Below are positions 7,258-16,416 of a DNA stretch of 64,000 nucleotides, piece by piece (positions within the stretch are counted from its first letter, which is position 1; every line of letters starts with the position of its first letter). Source of the DNA: Pseudarthrobacter psychrotolerans (GTDB taxonomy: Bacteria; Actinomycetota; Actinomycetes; Actinomycetales; Micrococcaceae); the NCBI RefSeq assembly GCF_009911795.1, contig NZ_CP047898.1:124001-188000 (forward strand), read 5' to 3'. The position numbers were made by a program, and so were the translations under genes. The notes beneath the pieces were generated by a model. That model did no database searches and was not told the origin of the DNA. It worked only from the letters and a program-made list of their open reading frames with translations.

Positions 7258-8839
7258 ATGGCCAGTTGGGTTTTGCGGGGCGGTTCAGTCATCGACGGTC
7301 TGGGGGGCCCACGCTATGCCGCTGATGTGCTCATCAGCGATGGACGGATCGGCGGCATCATCCCCCCGGGACAGGCCGCCGCCGGAGTCGACATCGACGT
7401 AGCGGGGCTTGTGGTGGCCCCGGCTTCATTGACATGCATGCACATTCGGATCTGGCGGTCCTTGCTGACCCCGCCCATGTCTCGAAGGCAGCGCAGGGGA
7501 TCACCCTTGAGGTTGTGGGCCAGGACGGCCTGGGTTACGCCCCGGTCAATGACGAAGTCATGGCGGCCACCAGGGAGCAGATCGCCGGCTGGAACGGCAC
7601 ACCCGATCTGGACTACTCCTGGCGCAGTATTGCGGACTACCTGGCCGAGGTGGACAGGGGTGCAGCAGTGAACGTGGCGGTGCTGGTGCCCCACGGAACC
7701 GCCAGGATGATCGTCATGGGTACGGAGTCGCGGGCCGCCACGCCCGCTGAACTGCTGAAGATCCGGGACATCATTGCCCAGGGGCTCCGAGACGGGGCGA
7801 TGGGGATGTCCACCGGCCTGACCTACACCCCTGGCATGTATGCCTCAGATGAGGAGCTGGTCCACGCACTGGCCGCCGTCAGGGAAGTGGGGGGCTACTA
7901 CTGCCCGCATCACCGGAACTACGGAATCGACGTCGTTGACGGCTATCGTGCCTGCATCGCCATTGTCAAGGAAGCGGGTGTGCCCCTTCACCTGGCCCAC
8001 TGCCACGTCAATTTCCCGCAGAACAGGGGCAGGGCCGCCGAAGTGCTGGCGGCTTTGGATGAGGCGATGGCGGCCGGCGTGGATATCACCCTTGATTCCT
8101 ATCCGTACCTGGCCGGTGCGACCTACCTGGCCGCTTTGCTGCCCAGCTGGGTCCACGAAGGGGGCAAGGAAGCGATGAGCGATCGCCTCGCCGATCCCGG
8201 AACGCGCGGGCGGATCCTTCATGAAATTGAGGTGCTGGGTTCCGACGGTCATCATGGCGTCCCGATGGATTGGATGACCATCGTTATTGCTTCCACGCAG
8301 GACCCGGAGAACGCCTGGGCTGTCGGGAAGACGGTGGCCGAAATGGCCGGGGAGCGGCAGGCTCCGGCCGGGGACGCCTTTTTGGATCTGCTCGTCGCCG
8401 ATGATTTCGGTGCCGGATGCCTGGTGCAGGTGGGCAATGAGGAAAATGTGCAGGCTGTCATGCGGCATGCGGCCCATACCGTCGGCAGTGACGGAATATT
8501 GGTCGGTGAACGTCCCCACCCCGTGGCTGGGGCACTTTCCCGCGGTTCCTTGGGCACTATGCCCGCGAGCTGGGCATCATGAGCCTGGAGGAAGCGGTTC
8601 TGCATGCCACGTCCCGTCCGGCCCGGCGGTTGGGCCTGGCGGACCGCGGCGTGGTGGCAGAAGGCAACTGGGCCGACCTGGTGGTCTTTGATCCCGACGC
8701 TGTGGGTTCCCGCGCGACGTACGAGAATCCCAGGGTTTTGCCCGACGGCATCCACTACGTATTCGTCAACGGAGAGCCGACGATTGAGCGCGGCAGGCGC
8801 ACCGATGCGCGGCCGGGGCGGGCCGTGCGCAGGGTATAG
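7258..8839 (+). CDS. N-acyl-D-amino-acid deacylase (amidohydrolase), two frameshifts
   Basis: Three overlapping frames together make a 527-residue D-aminoacylase of normal length. The N-terminus (VLRGGSVIDGLG) is followed by the metal-binding DMHAHSDLAVLADP, the HLAHCHVNF and LDSYPYLAG segments, and the late SDGILVGERPHPRGWG. The protein breaks at 7418-7423 (one G missing from VVAPGFIDMHAHSD) and at 8519-8522 (one C missing from HPRGWGTF). Both are single-base losses in runs, more like sequencing error than decay. The family removes acyl groups from N-acyl-D-amino acids using zinc. Beside a glucosaminate-type pathway it may deacylate an imported N-acyl amino-sugar acid (inference). Confidence 0.8.
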
Positions 8840-8906
8840 CGGTTTTCTCACGCCGACAAATTCCTATTTACAAATCGGCGGCACACATGTCAGGATAGCA
8901 ATTACC

Positions 8907-8933
8907 GCAACACGTGTTGCAACATATGCACAA
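8907..8933. promoter_or_regulatory. Palindromes upstream of sugar-binding protein gene
   Basis: GCAACACGTGTTGC (8907-8920) is a perfect 14-bp palindrome, and TTGCAACATATGCACAA overlaps it at 8917-8933. They lie 13-39 bases before the binding-protein start, a position suited to repression. The second resembles the probable IclR site at 7203-7218. Confidence 0.5.
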
Positions 8934-8945
8934 TCAGGAGTGGTA

Positions 8946-10226
8946 GTGAAGATTCGAACAGCGATGAAGAGCGGGGCCATGGCCGTCGCGCTGGGCTTGG
9001 CGTTGAGCGCCTGCAGTGGCGGAGGCGGTGGAACCCAGGATTCGGGTCCGGCGGCCGCAGAAGGCGGCACGCTGACCTTTGCCAACTGGCAGTGGCTGGA
9101 ACCGGGGCGGGGCGACAACATTCTTGCCGCGGTGAAGCAGTACGAGGCCGTCAACACCAAGGCCAAGCTTGAAAAGCAGGAAATCACCCGCGCCGACTAC
9201 GAAAAGACCATCAGTACCCAGATAGGCGCCGGTGCCGGTCCGGACATCCTGATCATTCCGGATCCGTTCTTCCCGGAACTTGCCTCCAGTGGCGCCTTGG
9301 AACCATTGGACGGCGTGCTTGATGCCGCCAGCGAAAGCGCGCTGCGCAAAACGAATGAGAACTACAAGTTCGACGGGAAGCAGCTGGGCCTTGTCTGGGA
9401 GGCCGTGCCATACGCCCTGATCTCCAACAATGACATCCTGAACGCCGCCGGCGTTCAGCCTCCGACCACCCCAGAGCAACTGGCCGCCGCCGCCAAGACC
9501 GTTCAGGACAAAACCGGCAAGACCGGCTTCGTCGTCCGTCACCAACTCAATGAGGAAACTCCTTGGTACAGCGACTACAGCAACTGGGTTTTCGGCTTCG
9601 GCGGCAAGTGGTCCGACGGCAAGAAACTCACTCTTAACAGCGAGGAAAACGTTGCCGCAGCGGATGCCTTCCTCAAGACATACAAGTCCGGCGGCTTCGG
9701 GATCGGCGATGACGCCTCGACGTACCGCAGCAAGTTCGCGGCCGGCCAGATCGGCATGGTGATCGACAACTCATCGGCCCTGCTGACCATGGTGTCCAGC
9801 AAGGACGGGGTCAAATCCTCCCAGGTCTCGGCATCGGCTCTCCCGTTCCCCAAGGGCGGGTCCGCCTACGCCGGCTTCTCGATCGGCATCAATGCCAACT
9901 CGAAGCACAAGGAACTGGCCAAGGACTTCATCAAGTGGATGATGACGTCCGAGGCGCAGTCCAAGTTCGCGGATGCACTGTTTCCCTCCGGCATCGCCAC
10001 CGGAGCATCCGCTCCCGACGCGAAGATCAAGGCAAATCCCTGGACCGGCGCGTTCTACAAGCAGCTGGAAAAAGCCTCCTCGGTGGTCATCCCGGGCTTC
10101 GAAACCAAGACACCGCAGGTCCGGACCATTGTCATGACGCAGGTCGCCCGCATGCTCACGACCGGAATCTCCGCCAAGGAAGCGATGGACACCGCCCAGC
10201 AGCAGGCCGCAGGCCTGACTCCCTAG
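8946..10226 (+). CDS. Sugar-type ABC transporter substrate-binding lipoprotein
   Basis: The product has 426 residues. The signal peptide carries a lipobox (LALSAC near residue 20) followed by a glycine-rich linker, so it is membrane-anchored outside the cell. The rest is a family 1 extracellular solute-binding protein: TLTFANWQWLEPG, GAGAGPDILIIPDPFFPELA and the VWEAVPYALISNNDIL hinge region. It captures the substrate for the permeases that follow. The start is GTG at 8946 with AGGAG five bases before it; longer upstream frames run through the previous gene and are not real. Context points to a sugar-acid or amino-sugar ligand. Confidence 0.9.
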   Translation: MKIRTAMKSGAMAVALGLALSACSGGGGGTQDSGPAAAEGGTLTFANWQWLEPGRGDNILAAVKQYEAVNTKAKLEKQEITRADYEKTISTQIGAGAGPDILIIPDPFFPELASSGALEPLDGVLDAASESALRKTNENYKFDGKQLGLVWEAVPYALISNNDILNAAGVQPPTTPEQLAAAAKTVQDKTGKTGFVVRHQLNEETPWYSDYSNWVFGFGGKWSDGKKLTLNSEENVAAADAFLKTYKSGGFGIGDDASTYRSKFAAGQIGMVIDNSSALLTMVSSKDGVKSSQVSASALPFPKGGSAYAGFSIGINANSKHKELAKDFIKWMMTSEAQSKFADALFPSGIATGASAPDAKIKANPWTGAFYKQLEKASSVVIPGFETKTPQVRTIVMTQVARMLTTGISAKEAMDTAQQQAAGLTP

Positions 10227-10236
10227 TAAACGCAGA

Positions 10237-10268
10237 GCTGTCCCGGCCGGGTGACCGCCCGGGACAGC
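10237..10268 (+). terminator. Intercistronic hairpin after binding-protein gene
   Basis: GCTGTCCCGG (10237-10246) pairs with CCGGGACAGC (10259-10268). It lies between the binding-protein stop and the first permease. Such hairpins usually stabilise or partly terminate the message so that binding protein is made in excess over permease. Confidence 0.6.
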
Positions 10269-10295
10269 CTGTACCTCTATCGAGAGAATCTATCG

Positions 10296-11222
10296 ATGAC
10301 TGTCACCACATCCGCCAGAACCCAGCCGGCAACCCGGCGACGGCGCTTCACCTGGACTCCGTACCTGTTCATTGGACTTGCGGTCCTGTATCTGCTGCTG
10401 TTCGCCGTCGTGCCGCTGCTCAAAGGCCTGGACCTGAGCTTCACGAACACCCGGTTGCTGAACCCGACGGCGGGAAAGTACATTGGCTTCGACAATTATG
10501 ACCGCCTGCTCGGCAGCGGTGCCTTCTTCAAATCCGTCGTGACCACGCTGGTCTACACGGCCTTTACCGTCATCGGTTCCCTGGCACTGGGCACCGTCTC
10601 AGCCTTTGTGATCAACCGCTTCTTCCCGGGACGCACTCTGGCCCGGGCCGTCATGGTCATGCCGTGGGCTGTACCGACGGTTGCCGTGGTGCTGGTGTTC
10701 CGGTGGATCTACAACGATTCCACCGGTGTAGCCAACGCCGCCACCGCCGCACTGGGCCTGGGTGAACGGGGCTGGCTGACGGATCCAAGCTACGGGATGC
10801 TCTCCGTAGTACTGGCGACGGTCTGGAAAGTCACGCCCTTCGTCATGCTGGTGGTTCTGGCCGCCCTGCAATCCGTGCCCGAGGATCTTTACGAAGCGAC
10901 GAAAATTGACGGTGCGGACAGCTACAGCACTTTCAAGCTCGTGGTCCTTCCGTTCCTGCTGCCGACGCTGCGCGTCGTCGCACTGCTGATGACTATCTGG
11001 TCCTTCAGACGGTTCGAAATCATCTGGCTGCTCACCGGCGGCGGTCCCGTGGATGTCACCACGACGATCGTCATCGACGTCTACCGGCAGGCCTTCAGCA
11101 ACAGCCAGCTCGGCCTGGCAGCGGCAACCGGCATGCTTGGCCTCGTGCTGTCGCTGATCGTCACCGCTGTTTACTTTGTTGTTGAACAGCGGGCCAACAA
11201 GCAGAACGGAGTCAACGCATGA
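10296..11222 (+). CDS. Sugar ABC transporter permease (MalF/UgpA type)
   Basis: The product has 308 residues with about six membrane helices, beginning with YLFIGLAVLYLLLFAVVPLL. The EAA loop that contacts the ATPase is seen as LYEATKIDGADSYSTFKLVVLP (about residues 205-226). ATG 10296 is chosen over GTG 10251 because the latter falls within the hairpin and adds a non-conserved extension. It overlaps the next permease by 4 bases and forms the transmembrane heterodimer with it. Confidence 0.9.
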   Translation: MTVTTSARTQPATRRRRFTWTPYLFIGLAVLYLLLFAVVPLLKGLDLSFTNTRLLNPTAGKYIGFDNYDRLLGSGAFFKSVVTTLVYTAFTVIGSLALGTVSAFVINRFFPGRTLARAVMVMPWAVPTVAVVLVFRWIYNDSTGVANAATAALGLGERGWLTDPSYGMLSVVLATVWKVTPFVMLVVLAALQSVPEDLYEATKIDGADSYSTFKLVVLPFLLPTLRVVALLMTIWSFRRFEIIWLLTGGGPVDVTTTIVIDVYRQAFSNSQLGLAAATGMLGLVLSLIVTAVYFVVEQRANKQNGVNA

Positions 11223-12055
11223 TTGGGCGCAGACGCCTCAGTACCGGGGTCAGGGCGCTGCTGGCGCTCCTTGTGACCTGCCTGGCGGGGTTCCCCCTCT
11301 TCTGGATCATCAATACCGCGATGACGCCAACGACTGATCTATTTCAGGGGCAGCAGCGGCTCGTACCGGATATTTCACGGACCCTGGACGTGTTCTCGGT
11401 GCTTACCACGGACACGCCGTTCCTGGGGTGGATGGCCAACTCCGCCGTCGTCGCCTTCGGCACCACTCTGTTGAGCCTGGTCATGGCCACGATGGCCGCC
11501 TATGCGCTGTCGCGCTACAAGTTTGTGGGCAAGGGGCCGATGGGCTTCCTGTTCTTTGCCACGCAGATGCTCCCCGAAGCGCTGCTCGTCGTCCCGCTGT
11601 ACTCGCTGTTTGCGGCCCTCGGGCTGCTGAACCAGCTCTCCGGGCTGGTCCTGGTCAACACCGCATTTGCCATGCCGGTGGCGCTTTTCATCCTGAAGTC
11701 CGCCATCGACAACATTCCGTATGAGCTGGAGGAATCCGCCCGCGTGGACGGCTGCAGCCCGCTGAGCATTTTGCAGGTCATGGTGGTCCCGCTCGTGGCG
11801 CCGTCCATGGCGGCCGCTGCCGTTATTACTTTCTTCGACGGGTGGAACGAATACCTGTTCGCCACGACATTCATTCGTGACCGGTCCTCATGGGTCGGAT
11901 CGACCGGTCTGGCCTCATTCATTGGTGAGTTCTCCACGCCGCTCGACACGGTGTTCAGTGCCGCACTTGTCTTCACGATTCCTGCCATCATCTTCTTCCT
12001 CCTCATGCAACGCAAGATCGTCTCCGGACTTACCGCCGGATCAGTAAAGGGATAG
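11219..12055 (+). CDS. Sugar ABC transporter permease (MalG/UgpE type)
   Basis: The product has 278 residues. The N-terminal helix is followed by five more, with the EAA motif ELEESARVDGCSPLSILQVMVVPL near residues 170-195. It starts at ATG 11219, overlapping the first permease stop, and is followed four bases later by the ATPase gene. It is the second half of the cluster A importer channel. Confidence 0.9.
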   Translation: MIGRRRLSTGVRALLALLVTCLAGFPLFWIINTAMTPTTDLFQGQQRLVPDISRTLDVFSVLTTDTPFLGWMANSAVVAFGTTLLSLVMATMAAYALSRYKFVGKGPMGFLFFATQMLPEALLVVPLYSLFAALGLLNQLSGLVLVNTAFAMPVALFILKSAIDNIPYELEESARVDGCSPLSILQVMVVPLVAPSMAAAAVITFFDGWNEYLFATTFIRDRSSWVGSTGLASFIGEFSTPLDTVFSAALVFTIPAIIFFLLMQRKIVSGLTAGSVKG

Positions 12056-12059
12056 CTCC

Positions 12060-13244
12060 ATGCCAACGATTGAATTTGATCAGGTCACCAAGAACTTTGC
12101 CGGCAACACCGTCATCAAGGGCTTCGACGCAACGGTTCCGGACAAGGAGTTCCTGGTCCTGCTGGGCCCTTCCGGTTGCGGTAAGTCCACGATGCTGCGG
12201 ATGATCGCCGGGCTGACCGATATTTCTTCCGGCGAGCTGCGGTTCGACGGGGCGGTGGTCAACGACATGGAGCCCAAAAAGCGGAACATTGCCTTCGTTT
12301 TCCAGTCCTATGCCCTCTACCCGCACATGAGCGTGCGCGCCAATATCGGATTCCCGCTGGTCATGGACAACTTCAAATGGTGGCATCACATCCCGCTGGT
12401 GGGCGGCTTTGCCCGCCGGGCACTGATGAAACGCGGGGACATCGCCGGGAAAATCGATCAGGCGGCCGAGATGCTTGAACTGACCGACTATCTGGACCGC
12501 CGGCCAAAAGCGCTCTCCGGCGGCCAACGCCAGCGCGTGGCAGTAGCCAGGTCCCTGATCCGGGAACCCGCGCTCTACCTTCTGGATGAACCGCTCAGTA
12601 ACCTCGACGCGAAATTACGGACACAAATGCGGGCCGAAATCTCCGCCCTCCATGACCGGGTGCAGAAGTCATTCGTGTACGTCACCCACGACCAGGTCGA
12701 AGCGATGACCATGGGCACCCGCATCATCGTGCTTAACGACGGCGTCGTCCAGCAGTACGGGACACCCAAGGAAATCTACGACCGGCCGGCCAACACCTTC
12801 GTCGCCCGGTTCATCGGGTCCCCGCCGATGAACCTGGTCCCGGTCACCTTCACGGACCACAGGGCGGACATGTTCGGCAACACGCTGTCCTTCGCGCCGC
12901 CCGCGGCGGTCGGGGAGCGGGCCATGCAGCTGGGCATCCGCGCGGAAAAGGTCCGCGTGCACGCAGCCGGCCAGACCGCCGGGCAGCCAGGATACCCGGC
13001 CCAGATCATTACCGTGGAAAACCTGGGCGCCGAGACCGTCGTGGGCTTCAAATTCGGCACTGAACCGCATGCCTTCGAAGTAGGGGCGCGGGTCTCGCGG
13101 GACCTGTTCTACGCAAAACTGGTCGGCGATGTACGGCTGGAGCACGCTCAGATGTGCACCGTTTCGTTCGACCCTGCAGATGTTCTTTGGTACTCAACGG
13201 AAAGCGGCGAGTTGTTCGACAGCGCGCAGATGGCATCCAGCTAG
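12060..13244 (+). CDS. ABC transporter ATPase (MalK/UgpC/MsmX type)
   Basis: The product has 394 residues. Walker A is GPSGCGKST (about 38-46), the Q-loop FVFQSYALYPHMSV, the signature LSGGQRQRVAVARSL, Walker B LYLLDEPLSNLD and the switch His in VYVTHD. A C-terminal OB-type regulatory domain follows, as in MalK. Between the Q-loop and the signature there is an extra tryptophan-rich piece (FKWWHHIPLVGGF) that most family members lack. It powers the two permeases immediately upstream and might serve other sugar importers, as MsmX does. Confidence 0.92.
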   Translation: MPTIEFDQVTKNFAGNTVIKGFDATVPDKEFLVLLGPSGCGKSTMLRMIAGLTDISSGELRFDGAVVNDMEPKKRNIAFVFQSYALYPHMSVRANIGFPLVMDNFKWWHHIPLVGGFARRALMKRGDIAGKIDQAAEMLELTDYLDRRPKALSGGQRQRVAVARSLIREPALYLLDEPLSNLDAKLRTQMRAEISALHDRVQKSFVYVTHDQVEAMTMGTRIIVLNDGVVQQYGTPKEIYDRPANTFVARFIGSPPMNLVPVTFTDHRADMFGNTLSFAPPAAVGERAMQLGIRAEKVRVHAAGQTAGQPGYPAQIITVENLGAETVVGFKFGTEPHAFEVGARVSRDLFYAKLVGDVRLEHAQMCTVSFDPADVLWYSTESGELFDSAQMASS

Positions 13245-13275
13245 TCGATGGCGGGACAGGACTGGTGGAACCAGC

Positions 13276-14313
13276 ATGAGTAAGGAAAGAACGTCGGGCA
13301 GTAATCCGCCGTCGTTGCTATGCCTGGGCGAGACGATGGTGCTGATGACCGCCGACGCGGGTCCGCTGGAGGAAAACAGCCACCTCGGGATACATGTGGG
13401 TGGGGCAGAAAGCAACGTGGCCAGCGGGCTGGCACATCTGGGCCACGAGGTTGAGTGGTTCAGCAGAGTGGGGGATGACCCGTTCGGGCGGATTATCCTG
13501 GACTTCCTTCGCGGCCGCGGGGTCCGTCTGGACGGGGTGGTCGTGGACGGGACGCGCCCCACAGGGATCTACTTCAAGGACCGGGACGGGGACGCGAGCC
13601 GTGTCTACTATTACCGGTCGGGCTCGGCCGCGTCGGCCATGGGCCCGGCAGACGTGGCGTCCCTGTCGCTGGAAAGCCGCTCACTGTGCCATGTCTCGGG
13701 CATCACGGCCGCCCTTTCGGCCCCCGCCAATGAGCTGATGCAGCGGGTGGTCATTGACCGCACATTGCCGGACGTTCTGGTCAGTTTCGATGTCAACTAC
13801 AGGGCGGCCCTCTGGCCGCGGGCAGCGGCCGCGCCCCGCCTGCTGGAGTTGGCACGGGGTGCGGACATCGTCGTCGTCGGGCGTGATGAAGCGCAGGTCC
13901 TCTGGGGCACCGTGGAGGCCGAGGATGTCCGCGAAATCCTTCCGGACGCTGCGCACCTGGTGGTCAAGGACGCCGGTATCGGGGCGACCCACTTCGCCGG
14001 CGGTCACGCAACGCATCAGCCGGCACTGCAGGCGGACGTCGTCGAACCAGTGGGCGCCGGAGACGCGTTCGCGGCCGGGTTCCTCTCGGGTCTCGTCCGC
14101 GAATTCGAGGTTCCGCGGGCTCTGCGCCTGGGCCATCTGATGGCAGGCCTGACCCTGCAGCACGTAAGTGATTTGCCGGCGCTGCCGGCCGCCGAGGCGA
14201 TTCTGGCCGTCAGCGCGCTCGAGGGTGAGGGCTGGGCGAACATCCGGCTTAACGGTTCCCATCTCAATGATCTGAAACCGCTTCTCCCGAAAGGAAATGC
14301 ACGTGTCGAGTGA
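13276..14313 (+). CDS. kdgK: PfkB-family sugar-acid kinase, probable 2-keto-3-deoxygluconate kinase (cluster A)
   Basis: The product has 345 residues. PfkB hallmarks are GGAESNVASGLAHLG near 38-52 and the catalytic VGAGDAFAAGF near 254-264, whose Asp is the base. FDVNYRAALWP is typical of KDG and related kinases. It would phosphorylate KDG made by the SelA-like lyase route. ATG 13276 has a GGTGGA upstream. It overlaps the aldolase gene by 17 bases, so the two steps are translationally coupled. Confidence 0.82.
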   Translation: MSKERTSGSNPPSLLCLGETMVLMTADAGPLEENSHLGIHVGGAESNVASGLAHLGHEVEWFSRVGDDPFGRIILDFLRGRGVRLDGVVVDGTRPTGIYFKDRDGDASRVYYYRSGSAASAMGPADVASLSLESRSLCHVSGITAALSAPANELMQRVVIDRTLPDVLVSFDVNYRAALWPRAAAAPRLLELARGADIVVVGRDEAQVLWGTVEAEDVREILPDAAHLVVKDAGIGATHFAGGHATHQPALQADVVEPVGAGDAFAAGFLSGLVREFEVPRALRLGHLMAGLTLQHVSDLPALPAAEAILAVSALEGEGWANIRLNGSHLNDLKPLLPKGNARVE

Positions 14314-14908
14314 CATCACCACCCTTATCGAGGGGCAGCCGGTCATGGCGATCCTGCGCAACATGGACGCTCAACGATCGGTCGCCCTGGCGTCCAGGGC
14401 CTGGGATCTCGGGATCGATCTGGTGGAAGTACCAATCCAGTCCCCCGACGCACTTCCGTCCTTGGCGGCGGTGGTCAAGGCAGGCGCGGAACGCGGCAAA
14501 ATGGTGGGCTCGGGCACCATCGTGTCGGGCGAGCAGGTCCGGCAAAGCCTGGAGCTCGGGGTGGCCTTCACCGTCGCCCCTGGCCTGGACGCCGAAATCG
14601 TGAAGTTGTGCCAGAGCGCCGGGCTTCCCCACCTGCCCGGCGTTGCCACGGCCAGCGAAATCCAGGCAGCCGTCCGCCTCGGCTGTCCCGTGGTGAAGGC
14701 ATTTCCGGCATCCGTACTCGGCACCGAATGGTTCAAGGCCATGCGCGGACCCTTCCCGGCTGTCTCATTCGTCGCCACAGGAGGGATCGACGCGGCGAAT
14801 GCCGCGGTGTTCCTGGACTCCGGGGCAGTCACCGTCGCGGTGGGCTCGGCCCTGGCCGACGAGCGCCAACTGGACCTCATTGCCGACATCATTGTCAGAG
14901 GGCGCTAA
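14297..14908 (+). CDS. eda: KDPG/KHG-type aldolase (cluster A)
   Basis: The product has 203 residues. Key features are the E in LVEVPIQSPDAL, GSGTIVSGEQV, the Schiff-base lysine in VVKAFPAS near residue 137, and FVATGGIDAANAAVF. It cleaves 2-keto-3-deoxy-6-phosphogluconate (or a related acid) to pyruvate and an aldehyde phosphate. It is the last intact gene of cluster A. A partial second copy of its N-terminal region follows immediately. Confidence 0.88.
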   Translation: MHVSSDITTLIEGQPVMAILRNMDAQRSVALASRAWDLGIDLVEVPIQSPDALPSLAAVVKAGAERGKMVGSGTIVSGEQVRQSLELGVAFTVAPGLDAEIVKLCQSAGLPHLPGVATASEIQAAVRLGCPVVKAFPASVLGTEWFKAMRGPFPAVSFVATGGIDAANAAVFLDSGAVTVAVGSALADERQLDLIADIIVRGR

Positions 14909-14909
14909 C

Positions 14910-15022
14910 ATGATGCCCGCAGGCCGGGCCGTCGAACTCGCACACAAAGCATGGGATCTGCGAATCGGACTCGCGGAGGCCCCAATCCAGGCGACCGACG
15001 CAGTGCCGACGCTGAAAGCGCG
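14910..15022 (+). pseudogene. Aldolase remnant (duplicate of upstream gene's N-terminus)
   Basis: ATG 14910 opens a frame reading AVELAHKAWDLRIGLAEAPI then QATDAVPTLKA. This aligns with residues 28-55 or so of the intact aldolase just upstream (SVALASRAWDLGIDLVEVPI). Homology stops at about 15022, where TniQ-like sequence on the other strand begins. It is a broken duplicate or a fragment of a paralogue. Confidence 0.7.
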
Positions 15023-15049
15023 GTCAGGCGGCCCGTTGGCTTGGAGCCG

Positions 15050-15312
15050 GGTATGGCTGTTCCGTTGCGTTGGGCGAGCTGGGGCATGGCCAGGGACAGC
15101 ACCTCCGGGTTACCGCCGGTCCAGGCGGCGATGGTTTCGATCCATGGCCTGCGGGTCAGTCGGAGCGTCTTTCGCAGCGGGCCCGGGTAGAGGGCGTTGG
15201 CTGTCTCGAGTCTGCGAAGGAAGGAACGTGTCGTCTCGTCCGGATGGAGGCGGATCTTCAGGGGCAGGGGCGCTCCCGGTTCCGGGGCACCGGGTCTGCT
15301 GGTGTCCTTGCC
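15050..15312 (-). pseudogene. TniQ-like fragment
   Basis: A minus-strand frame without a start reads PLKIRLHPDETTRSFLRRLE then TANALYPGPL, and later GNPEVLSLAMPQL. This resembles the N-terminal region of TniQ/TnsD proteins of Tn7- and Tn5053-like transposons, which help choose targets. It is cut at both ends. The assignment rests on the PxxETxxSxLxRLxxAN pattern. Confidence 0.5.
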
Positions 15313-15313
15313 G

Positions 15314-15610
15314 CCAGCTTTTGCCGCGTTCCAGCATGCTAGCTACCAGTTTGTCCGCGGTCTTCCTGGTAATGGGTTTGCCGAAGCGTGCCATCGCTAA
15401 AGCGTTGCCTTGCGTCGTGGTCTGCCAATAGGCATCCTCGTCGTCATCGACGCTGTCCTTTTCCAGGAAGCCCTCAGCTTCAAGCCGTGCGAAAACAGCG
15501 TTTGGATCGCCGAAGCCTGCTGCGTCCAGGATGTCGGCGGCAGTGGCAGCATCCCTTGGGTTACCGCGGTACAGCCTGACTACGTCCCTCGCGATCGAAG
15601 CCGGCAGTCC
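15314..15610 (-). pseudogene. Fragment of a winged-helix/nucleotidyltransferase-type protein
   Basis: A minus-strand frame reads GLPASIARDVVRLYRGNPRD, then LRLEAEG-type sequence and NALAMARFGKPITRKTADKL followed by ASMLERGKSW. The NALAxAxFGKPIxRxTAxxL pattern matches the helical linker of actinobacterial proteins with an N-terminal winged helix and C-terminal nucleotidyltransferase domain. The nucleotidyltransferase part is missing: TniQ-like sequence begins directly after it. Both ends appear to be recombination junctions. Confidence 0.5.
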
Positions 15611-16125
15611 GCAACGGTATTTGTTACGACGGCACCGGCGGCGATCACAACGTTGCTGCCGATGGTGACCCCGGGCAGTATTGTGCAGTTCGCTCCGATC
15701 CAGACATCATCCCCGATCACGACGGGCTTCACCATTGAAATCTTTTGTCGTCGTTCGCTGGCGGTGATCGGGTGGTTCACGGTGGAGATTACGGTGTTGG
15801 GACCGATCATGCAGTAGTCCCCGATGTGGACCGTGCCCATGTCCAGGATTTTCACGTTGTAGTTGGACAGGAAGTCCTTTCCGACCTTGATGTTTGAGCC
15901 GACGTCGCAGTTAAACGGTGGCTGCATGAAGACCTGCTCCCCGCAAGCACTAAAGAGTTCCTTGATGATCAACATCTGGGCCGGGAGGTCGGCGGTATCC
16001 AGCTCGTTGAAGGCCCGGCAGAGCCGAAGGGCGTTCTCTTTCATCTTGGCGACCTCCGGATCGAGGAAGGAGAAAGGTAGGCCGGCTTCGTACTTCTCCA
16101 TCTCCGTCAGCATGCGAGCCTCCAA
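15580..16125 (-). pseudogene. Maa/NodL-type sugar O-acetyltransferase, C-terminus replaced
   Basis: The 181-residue frame has the full left-handed beta-helix of maltose/galactoside acetyltransferases: an N-terminal Maa-type region (MEKYEAGLPFSFLDPEVAKM), GSNIKVGKDFLSNYNVKILD, VNHPIT with the catalytic His, VVIGDDVWIGANCTILPGV, and AAGAVVTNTV. After VTNTVAD the usual VGGxPAxxI ending is absent, and the frame runs into the fragment described at 15314-15610. It would acetylate sugars from acetyl-CoA; the loss of only the last coil leaves some chance of activity. Confidence 0.7.
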
Positions 16126-16416
16126 AGCGAGGTGGTCCTAGATGTTTTCATGGCTTGATCTTAACCGTGAGAGTTGCTCGGCATTTTCGCTTTCACTGCG
16201 CTTGGGTAGGTCGCTTTGTCCTAGGTGCGTGGGTCATTAATGAGGGTGCTGGTTTTTAAAACGCCGGCGGATTGACCGGGGCCTGGGAGTGGTGGCTGGG
16301 AGAATCGGGGGTATGGATACCGGTTCTTCCGCGCAGGATGGTTTGTTTGAGCTGCCGTGGAGATCTCGGACAGTGGGCCCTCTTAAAATGAGGGTCTACC
16401 GAAAGTAGAAATCAGC

